From Chloroflexota bacterium (lineage in GTDB: Bacteria > Chloroflexota > Dehalococcoidia > Lucifugimonadales > Australimonadaceae), in the NCBI GenBank assembly GCA_026713505.1, contig JAPOOH010000321.1, forward strand, positions 1 to 12,545: a stretch of 12,545 nt of DNA, written 5' to 3'. Under the pieces are notes generated by a model. The model was not told the origin of the DNA and ran no database searches. It was given only the letters and a program-made list of their open reading frames with translations. This document shows, one piece after another, positions 6,739-12,545 of the stretch. The translations under genes and the position numbers were made by a program. Position 1 is the first letter of the stretch; the number at the start of each line of letters is the position of its first letter.

Positions 6739-8691
6739 CTACGACACGATCGTGTGCACAGCCTCAAGAGTGAGGACCATCACGACCAGAGAACCCAGGG
6801 TCTGCCAGGAGACCAGCACTCGAAGTAAGGGACTGTTCAGTGCGCTGCCTGAAGGTCGTACAACGGAGAGGACCAGCGCTATGGATATAAGGGCGACCCC
6901 GGCTGCATGCAGAAAGAAGAGCGCGCCAAACAGGGCTACGAAGCCCTGCATGATAGTAGTGAGGCTGAGATAGCCGATCTCCAGTGCGTACCTTACGGGT
7001 CCTACTACCGGGCCCAGCGTTTCCATCACCGACGACAGTCCGATCGGAAGCCGGGTCTCGGATGCCGTGATATGCAGGTAGACAGCGGGGACGTCGGACG
7101 ACCATCTCACCAGGGCGACCAGCGCCGCGCCTGCGAGCGCAACTCCGACAGCCGCCGCAGCGGGACTCGTTCGCACATTGCGCAACAGGAGGAAGGGAAG
7201 CGTCCCGGCGAGGGCGGCGAGACCCCACTGGATGCCCAGGACAGCTGTCAGCAGGATGAGTGCGGCGACGCCGATGCCGAGCGGCAGCGTTGCTTCCCTC
7301 ACTTTGGGCAGCGTCAGGCGGGACAGGGCATGGCTGACAGCGTTCCTGCCTCGGCCATCGCTGTCACGCTGGTGGAACAGCACAGCCAGCAGGGCGGTGG
7401 TGAGAGCGAAGACCACCACTCCCAGGAATGTGAAAACCAGGTAGGTAACGACGGAGACGATCTCCCGCTCAGCTCGAGTATCGGTGTCCGCTGCATAGGG
7501 ACTCGGCCTCTTTGCGTCACGGATATTCAGGAAGAGCTGCAGCACACAGAGGGCGATGACAGCCACTGCCGATAGGCGGACGAAGAGCCATGTGTACTCG
7601 CTCGAGAATCCCATGCTTCCCCAGTAGAAGGAGATGCCGGCTGCTATCCCAAGCAATGGAACGGCGTTCCGCCACTGCAGTGCTGCCGCAGTCGGTTTGG
7701 GCGCAGTGGGCTCACCTGCGACCGCTGGCGAGCCGGCGTTGGCGAGACGGTGCGAACCTACGGCGACGGCGAGGATGACGATCGCAAGGGTGAGCCCAAT
7801 GGGGCGCGTGAAGACCTCTACCTGGTTGGAGACGACATTCGTCGCGCTCAGATAGCTCTCCTCAGCGATGGGTCCGACGATGATGCCCGCGAACAGCGGC
7901 AGTCGTGGCCAGCCGAAGGCATGCAGGAGCAGCCCCATCATGGAGAATGCGGCCATCACCGGCACGTTCATCCAACTGGTCGTCTGGATAACGCCGATCC
8001 CCAGCAGCAGGGCGATGACCACGCCTCCCAGACCCGAGATGCTTGCTTGCCGCACGTAGGAATGCTGCTCGGCCCCCGGATGTCGCAGCAGCAAAAGGCT
8101 CAGTCCCCACAGGATGAGGAAGGACCCCGCCAGCGACATCAGCCAAAGAAGGTCTCCCCAGACCCCCCCCACTTCGAAGAGGTAGTAGCCGATGGTGGGG
8201 TAGCCAGTGTTGCTCCTCAGCGACTGTCCGAGCGCCAGGGCGGCGCCGAAACCGCCTGCGACGGCAACGGCGACCACAGCCGGGGTTGCATGGACCCCAG
8301 CGCCGATCAGCCCGCACCGCACCAGACCGATGCCCCATGGAATGGCGAACAGCCCGATCAGCACCTGGGGGGCCGGCAGCCCCGTCCAGAGCCACGGCTG
8401 GTCGAAGACGAATCTCAGCTCGCCGGTGATGGAGTGGATGCCCACGGTGCCGAACAAGACACCGAGTGCGGCAGAAGCGAGTCCACGGACTATCGCGCGC
8501 GGCGCCAGCACTGCGGGAAGAAAGATCGAGGCGAGCATGATAGCCGCAAATTCTGCGAAACCGAGTTGACCCCAGAAGGCCCATCCCACAAGGTGCAGCA
8601 GGTAGAACGAACCTATCGCGGCAGCAGGGTAGAGGAGGCCGTTTCGGTAGGCGTGCCTCAGGGACCCCCGGTCGCCTCGCCTCCCTGTCAT
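6739..8691 (-). CDS. Divergent TctA/TctB-like membrane protein lacking TctA signature loops
   Basis: This 650-residue polytopic membrane protein is a paralog of the next gene upstream (8775-11264). Matching blocks include LGVLFGTVGIHSITGELRF (77-95 here, 182-200 there), FGWPRLPLFAGIIVGPIAEE (259-278), WGSMGF (357-362), and the C-terminal SWQTLG block (628-633). It lacks the N-terminal third of TctA with its GQPG/GH loop, and also the second IPGVG and LGIPGG segments. The paralogous regions are joined without a stop or frameshift, so it is an intact, remodelled gene rather than obvious decay. It cannot be a normal TctA permease by itself. It may be a partner or accessory subunit of the transporter (inference). 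The ATG start has a good Shine-Dalgarno. Tandem placement suggests an old duplication. Confidence 0.75.
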   Translation of the reverse strand: MTGRRGDRGSLRHAYRNGLLYPAAAIGSFYLLHLVGWAFWGQLGFAEFAAIMLASIFLPAVLAPRAIVRGLASAALGVLFGTVGIHSITGELRFVFDQPWLWTGLPAPQVLIGLFAIPWGIGLVRCGLIGAGVHATPAVVAVAVAGGFGAALALGQSLRSNTGYPTIGYYLFEVGGVWGDLLWLMSLAGSFLILWGLSLLLLRHPGAEQHSYVRQASISGLGGVVIALLLGIGVIQTTSWMNVPVMAAFSMMGLLLHAFGWPRLPLFAGIIVGPIAEESYLSATNVVSNQVEVFTRPIGLTLAIVILAVAVGSHRLANAGSPAVAGEPTAPKPTAAALQWRNAVPLLGIAAGISFYWGSMGFSSEYTWLFVRLSAVAVIALCVLQLFLNIRDAKRPSPYAADTDTRAEREIVSVVTYLVFTFLGVVVFALTTALLAVLFHQRDSDGRGRNAVSHALSRLTLPKVREATLPLGIGVAALILLTAVLGIQWGLAALAGTLPFLLLRNVRTSPAAAAVGVALAGAALVALVRWSSDVPAVYLHITASETRLPIGLSSVMETLGPVVGPVRYALEIGYLSLTTIMQGFVALFGALFFLHAAGVALISIALVLSVVRPSGSALNSPLLRVLVSWQTLGSLVVMVLTLEAVHTIVS

Positions 8692-8699
8692 CGGTGGGG

Positions 8700-8707
8700 C
8701 CTCCCTC
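8700..8707 (-). promoter_or_regulatory. Shine-Dalgarno of the second permease-like gene
   Basis: On the - strand GAGGGAGG lies eight bases before the ATG at 8691. It supports that start, and so supports that the short N-terminus of this permease paralog is genuine. Confidence 0.65.
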
Positions 8708-8716
8708 TCTACGAAA

Positions 8717-8745
8717 GGCGGCGACCGATACGATCAGCCGCCGCC
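8717..8745 (-). terminator. Possible hairpin between the two permease genes
   Basis: GGCGGC at 8717-8722 pairs with GCCGCC at 8737-8742, and the loop contains a further weak GAT/ATC pairing. On the - strand the stem is followed by TTTC, a poor T-run. It lies in the 83-nt gap after the first permease stop. It could act as a weak terminator or processing site that lowers expression of downstream genes. Confidence 0.35.
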
Positions 8746-8774
8746 TCCCAGGGATCCACGGATGTGCTCTGGCG

Positions 8775-11264
8775 CTACATCTCGTTGCCGAGGATCTCCC
8801 GCCCGACCCACTCGAAGAGCGCGGGCTCCGGCCAGATGATGAAGAGGATGTTGTCTGCCATGGAATACTCGAAGAGGAAGACGAATCCCATGGTGATGAC
8901 CGTGGCCAGCACACGCCACGAGAAGAGCCCCTCCAGCGCCGGGCTCGGCTGGAACGCCTGCACGCGAGGTACGAAGAGCAGCACAAGGACCAGGAATGCG
9001 AGAGGGAGCCTGTAGAGCCAGCCGATCGTCTCCAGCGGCCATCCGGACAGCGCGAGGATGACCGACAGCGTGACGAAAAAGAGCGCAACGACCGAAACCG
9101 GCCCCGGTCTGGAGATCCTGGACATCCCCTCCGCCGTCATGGTCAGGGCGATGAACAGGGCTACTGCCGCCGTGATGCCAGTGACGATGCTTGGACCCAG
9201 CTGGACCGCTTCAAACTCCACGAAGGAGGGTATCAGCGCAGTGGCAATGGCGGCGATCGCGCCAGTTGAGAGGAGCGCGATGATGACGGCGCCGGTAGCG
9301 ATGCTGATGATCAGCGCGCGCGTCCTGTCGAACCTCGTGGTCGCCATCAAGGCGAACGGGAAGAAACCTCCCAGGGCGACCATCGCCCACCGGAGGCCGA
9401 GCACCCCCGTGAGCATCACCGCCATGAGGAAGCCCACGATAAGCAGGATGATCGCCTGCCTCGCACCCGGCAACGCGAGGCTGTGCATGCCCAGGTCCAT
9501 GATCTGAACGTGTGAACTGCCCCTGTCGCGCAGGTGGAAGAAGAGTTGCACGAGCGAAAGCGTGATGGCCAGGATCGCCATGGAGCGCGGCAATACCCAC
9601 GCCTCCACCGAGGCGAAACCCATGCTGCCGGCGACGAACGCCAGCCCTCCGCCGACCGCGATGAGGATGGGGATGTTCCGGGCCGCAAACAGCGCCTGCA
9701 TGAAGGTGACGCGTGGCCCTGTGCCGGACCCTCCGGCAGGAGCAGGTGTGGCAGCATCACGAGTCTGTCGAGACTGGTTCTGTCCGGAGCGGTAGAAGAA
9801 GTAGGCCGTGGTGATGGCTATGACGATCAGCGCAATCGTCAGCGGGCGCGTTGCTACACCGACGGTGCCGTGAACGTTCAGGGCGGATACGAAGTTCTTC
9901 TCGATGATCGGACCAAGGATGATTCCCAGAAGCAGCGGAGGCCGCGGCCACTGGAACAGTTTCATGATGATGCCGATGCCCGCGAATACGAGCATGATCG
10001 GGAGCGCAAGCCAGTTCGTCATGTTGATGACGCCGGTCAGGAACGCGATGGGTATGACGACTCCGCCGATGACGGGGTAAGGGATGAGTGTCAGTTTCGC
10101 CAGCTGACCGGTGGCGACTATGCCGAGCATGGTGACGATGAAGTTGCCGATGGCAAGCGTGATGACCAGCAGGATGATGAAGTCCGCCTGGTCGCCGAGC
10201 AGACGCGGACCGGGGGTGAAGTCCATCGCGATCATTGCGATGAGGACGAACGCCCAGGCCAGTCCTCCCGGGATGCCAAGAGCGAGCGTCGGGATCGCCT
10301 GTCCAGCCTCCTTCGAGTTCTGGGCGGACTCCGCGAAGAGCACTCCGTCCAGTGAACCCTTGCCGAACTGGCTTTTGTCCTTGGACCAGAAGATGCCAAA
10401 GGCGTAGGAGAGCCAGTCTATGACCGCCGCGCCCACTCCCGGGATCGCGCCGAGTACGACGCCAAACACCGACTGCCGGATCATGATGGGCCAGCGTCTC
10501 AGGCCGTCCCTGGCACCCCGGAGCACCTCGCGGTTGTTGATGACCGTGTTCGGGGGTGCGACGGAACGCCTTGCGATGGAGAGGTCCAGCATCTCCGGCA
10601 GGGCGAAGAAGCCAAGCGTTATCGCGATGATGGGCAGGCCGAACCAGAGGCTGGGCTGCTGGAAGACGAACCGAACGTCGCCCGTGATGGCATTGATGCC
10701 CACCGTGCCGAGCAGCACGCCGAACGCGCCCGCGGCGATACCCTTGACCATCGCGCCCGCGCTGAGAGCAGAGACCATCGCGATGCCGAAGAAGGCCATG
10801 GCCGCTATCTCAGGGAAACCGAAGGAGAGGATGACCGGCTTGATCAGCGGGATCACGATGGCGAGCACTATCGCCCCCACCAAGCCACCCAGGGCGGAGA
10901 CGGCGTAGATCGCGCCGAGCGTATGGGCGGCCCTGCCTTGACGAGCGAGCTGGTGGCCCTCCAGGAACGTCACCTGGGTCGCGGCGCCGGGCTGGCCGAG
11001 GAGCACCGCGGGGATGGAGTCCAGCGTGTTGTTCACGCCGGTCATGGAGGCGAGCATGACCAGGCCGATGGTGGCCCTCTCTCCGGAGAAGACGTCGACG
11101 ATGAACGGGATGGAGAGCGCCATGATGAGGACACCGGACGCGCCTGGCACCATGCCGGTCAGCCCGGCAACGAACACCGCCGCGACGACGGCCACCCAGT
11201 AGATGGGGTCACCCAGCTGTTGAACCGCTTGCCCCAATTCGAAGAACAGGCTGTCGTCTGCCAC
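8775..11264 (-). CDS. Tripartite tricarboxylate transporter permease, TctA fused to TctB-like region
   Basis: This 829-residue protein has a full TctA domain in residues 1 to about 495. The TctA family marks are GLTGMVPGASG (34-44), the loop LLGQPGAATQVTFLEGHQLA (88-107), IPGVGAAVIDWLS (274-286), and AESAQNSKEAGQAIP followed by LALGIPGG (311-334). TctA is the large inner-membrane subunit of TTT secondary carboxylate carriers. A hydrophilic linker (about 496-525) leads to about 300 more residues of membrane helices. Its first part, with WVLPRSMAILAITLSLVQLF (556-575), resembles the small TctB (DUF1468) subunit; no separate tctB is seen. Usual TctA length is about 500, so this is a fused or extended form. 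The GTG start has GAGGTG seven bases upstream. The substrate-binding partner is the gene at 11406-12545. Residue positions were counted by hand. Confidence 0.88.
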   Translation of the reverse strand: MADDSLFFELGQAVQQLGDPIYWVAVVAAVFVAGLTGMVPGASGVLIMALSIPFIVDVFSGERATIGLVMLASMTGVNNTLDSIPAVLLGQPGAATQVTFLEGHQLARQGRAAHTLGAIYAVSALGGLVGAIVLAIVIPLIKPVILSFGFPEIAAMAFFGIAMVSALSAGAMVKGIAAGAFGVLLGTVGINAITGDVRFVFQQPSLWFGLPIIAITLGFFALPEMLDLSIARRSVAPPNTVINNREVLRGARDGLRRWPIMIRQSVFGVVLGAIPGVGAAVIDWLSYAFGIFWSKDKSQFGKGSLDGVLFAESAQNSKEAGQAIPTLALGIPGGLAWAFVLIAMIAMDFTPGPRLLGDQADFIILLVITLAIGNFIVTMLGIVATGQLAKLTLIPYPVIGGVVIPIAFLTGVINMTNWLALPIMLVFAGIGIIMKLFQWPRPPLLLGIILGPIIEKNFVSALNVHGTVGVATRPLTIALIVIAITTAYFFYRSGQNQSRQTRDAATPAPAGGSGTGPRVTFMQALFAARNIPILIAVGGGLAFVAGSMGFASVEAWVLPRSMAILAITLSLVQLFFHLRDRGSSHVQIMDLGMHSLALPGARQAIILLIVGFLMAVMLTGVLGLRWAMVALGGFFPFALMATTRFDRTRALIISIATGAVIIALLSTGAIAAIATALIPSFVEFEAVQLGPSIVTGITAAVALFIALTMTAEGMSRISRPGPVSVVALFFVTLSVILALSGWPLETIGWLYRLPLAFLVLVLLFVPRVQAFQPSPALEGLFSWRVLATVITMGFVFLFEYSMADNILFIIWPEPALFEWVGREILGNEM

Positions 11265-11271
11265 TGTGTGT

Positions 11272-11277
11272 CACCTC
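11272..11277 (-). promoter_or_regulatory. Shine-Dalgarno of the TctA permease gene
   Basis: On the - strand GAGGTG lies seven bases before a GTG start at 11264. An ATG at 11278-11280 overlaps this site but is out of frame with the permease, so the GTG is preferred. Confidence 0.6.
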
Positions 11278-11364
11278 ATGCGACTCGCGCTCCCGGCGCA
11301 AGGCCACCCTTGTTCACTCAGCCGACTAACGGCCAGAGACGGCGGCATTCTAACCCAAAGAGGA

Positions 11365-11394
11365 GAGTGCGGCGGCATCCGTGCCGCCGCACTC
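11365..11394 (-). terminator. Perfect 13-bp hairpin after the substrate-binding protein gene
   Basis: Bases 11365-11377 (GAGTGCGGCGGCA) pair perfectly with 11382-11394 around a four-base loop, TCCG. The stem starts 11 nt past the stop of the binding-protein gene. On the - strand it is followed by TCCTCTTT, a weak pyrimidine tract. It fits a partial terminator or a 3' stabilising stem that would keep the binding protein in excess over the permease. The rest of the 141-nt gap (11265-11405) shows no clear promoter. Confidence 0.7.
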
Positions 11395-11405
11395 CAGTTC
11401 TTTGC

Positions 11406-12545
11406 CTAACGCACGTACTTCTCGAATACGTCCAGCGTGATCTCGTCGATGAGTTCCTTATTGGCGAGGAAGTCCTCGACGGTCTGGTCAAGCTCGATGT
11501 CCCCCTGGTCACCGTGCGTGAAGTTGTTCTTGATGCCGGTGAACCGCTGCATGCCGGAAGCGAAGGCTTCGTCGGCCATCGCGTCGGCCAGCGCCTGACG
11601 GAGCACCGCGGTAACGTCCTGCGGAATGCCCGGCGGGCCGATGATGTTCTTGGCCGCGTAGATCTGCGGGCCGCGCATGGCGTTGTAGATGGACGTCTGT
11701 TCCTCGTTCAGGTGGGCGTCGGCGACGTTCGGGCAGTGGTAGTCGACCTGGCCGTTGTGGCCGAGGTCGAACCCGGGCACGGAGAGGTCGGCGAACGGGC
11801 GGATGAACTTGGACGGCAGCCAGTTGGGGCGCGTGCGGGGGAACTGGTCCCACAGCGTGCCGGAGGTCCAGGAGTTGGTGTCGCCCCGCTCGATGTAGAG
11901 GTACTGCTCGGCGGAGCCTGCGGCTGCGAGGTTCCGGATCTCCAGCGGTATGTTGAACAGGTCCGAGAGCCAGGCGATGGCAACGTAGGAGCCCAGGTCA
12001 GCGGGCGTGGGCGCTGACGTAGCGACCGTCAGCGTCGGCCCGGGCGAGTTCCACGCAGACTCGAAGCAGTCGTAGGGCAGGGTGCCGCGGATGACCCAGA
12101 GTCCTTCCTTGCCGGAGGTGATGCCGATCATGGTGGACTCCCGCATGTCGAACTGGGCCTGCGGGGTGAACTGATCGAAGATTCCGGGCGACGCCTCGAT
12201 GGCGAGCGTGAGGCCGTCCGGTTTGGAGTTCCAGACGAAGTTCCGCTCGGTGACGACGGGGGTCATGTTGGTGACGATGATGCGCGGCTCGCCGGGGATG
12301 AACTGCGGCCATTCGCGTGACATGTAGCGTGCCTGGGCGTCGGTGCCGCCGCCGGGGTTGAAGCCGACCATCATGCGGAGGGTCTTGCCTGAGAAGTAAC
12401 CCTCGGCGTCGAAGCCGGGGTCCGGAGCAATGGGTGTCGGCGTTGCCGCGGGAACGGGTGTGGCGGTGGGAGGGGGCGGAGCAGCGCCCGGAGGAAGCGG
12501 GGTGGGGGGTGCGGCGGGCTCCATCGCGCCGACGTCGGCAAGAAC
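11406..12545 (-). CDS. TctC/Bug-family substrate-binding protein of a TTT transporter, 5' partial
   Basis: The frame is open from the right edge to TAG at 11406-11408, with 380 visible residues. The ATG at 12524 is in frame, but seven codons (VLADVGA) precede it without a stop and no signal peptide is visible, so the true start and export signal are probably beyond the window. A Pro/Ala/Thr-rich tether comes first (PTPLPPGAAPPPPTATPVP and on), as in lipid-anchored binding proteins. The Bug-fold domain begins at GKTLRMMVGFNPGGGTDAQA, the PGGGTD-type segment that contacts the carboxylate ligand in this family. Later blocks such as KNIIGPPGIPQDVTAVLRQA are also typical. It would capture an organic acid outside the membrane and deliver it to the permease encoded next. 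The ligand cannot be read from sequence. Confidence 0.9.
   Translation of the reverse strand, partial: VLADVGAMEPAAPPTPLPPGAAPPPPTATPVPAATPTPIAPDPGFDAEGYFSGKTLRMMVGFNPGGGTDAQARYMSREWPQFIPGEPRIIVTNMTPVVTERNFVWNSKPDGLTLAIEASPGIFDQFTPQAQFDMRESTMIGITSGKEGLWVIRGTLPYDCFESAWNSPGPTLTVATSAPTPADLGSYVAIAWLSDLFNIPLEIRNLAAAGSAEQYLYIERGDTNSWTSGTLWDQFPRTRPNWLPSKFIRPFADLSVPGFDLGHNGQVDYHCPNVADAHLNEEQTSIYNAMRGPQIYAAKNIIGPPGIPQDVTAVLRQALADAMADEAFASGMQRFTGIKNNFTHGDQGDIELDQTVEDFLANKELIDEITLDVFEKYVR

Noticed and set aside
7750..9015. A 421-codon open frame on the + strand.
   Set aside because: It is antisense to the two permease genes. Its product is hydrophilic and rich in Gln, Asp and Arg, typical of the shadow of a membrane protein gene in GC-rich DNA.
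11321..11333. A small GCCG/CGGC inverted repeat upstream of the permease.
   Set aside because: A four-base-pair stem is expected by chance in GC-rich DNA and has no supporting context.

Overview
The window is GC-rich bacterial DNA, almost wholly coding. One gene fragment lies on the + strand at the left edge. All eight other genes lie on the - strand and read right to left in what looks like one co-directional catabolic cluster of about 11.6 kb. The likely host is a Chloroflexota bacterium, possibly of the marine SAR202/Dehalococcoidia type. That is inference from three traits: long Thr-Pro linkers tethering extracytoplasmic proteins, a C-x9-C RCC1-like repeat lipoprotein, and a luciferase-like flavin monooxygenase. 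No rRNA or other marker gene is present to confirm it.

In transcription order on the - strand the cluster holds: a TctC/Bug-type substrate-binding protein cut by the right edge (11406-12545); a strong hairpin; a TctA permease carrying a TctB-like C-terminal half (8775-11264); a second TctA-like membrane protein that has lost the TctA signature loops (6739-8691); LutA, LutB and LutC-like proteins (5876-6715, 4404-5876, 3648-4400); a classical SDR dehydrogenase (2874-3623); and a 14-repeat RCC1-like lipoprotein (931-2859). The genes from the second permease onward are separated by 24 nt or less or overlap, which suggests co-transcription and translational coupling.

The simplest reading is an uptake-and-oxidation system. 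The tripartite tricarboxylate-type transporter brings in an organic acid. The LutABC iron-sulfur/LUD proteins oxidise a lactate-like 2-hydroxy acid, and the SDR carries out a related NAD-linked step. The substrate cannot be read from sequence. The role of the terminal lipoprotein is unknown; it may be only a passenger.

On the + strand the 3' part of a luciferase-like flavin oxidoreductase (1-915) converges on the lipoprotein gene, with only 15 nt between the two stop codons. There are no tRNAs, CRISPR arrays, insertion sequences or long non-coding stretches. The largest gap is 141 nt (11265-11405). The most unusual items are the degenerate second permease, the transporter fusion, the frame anomaly at the LutA N-terminus, and the 14 paired-cysteine repeats with a recent internal duplication.
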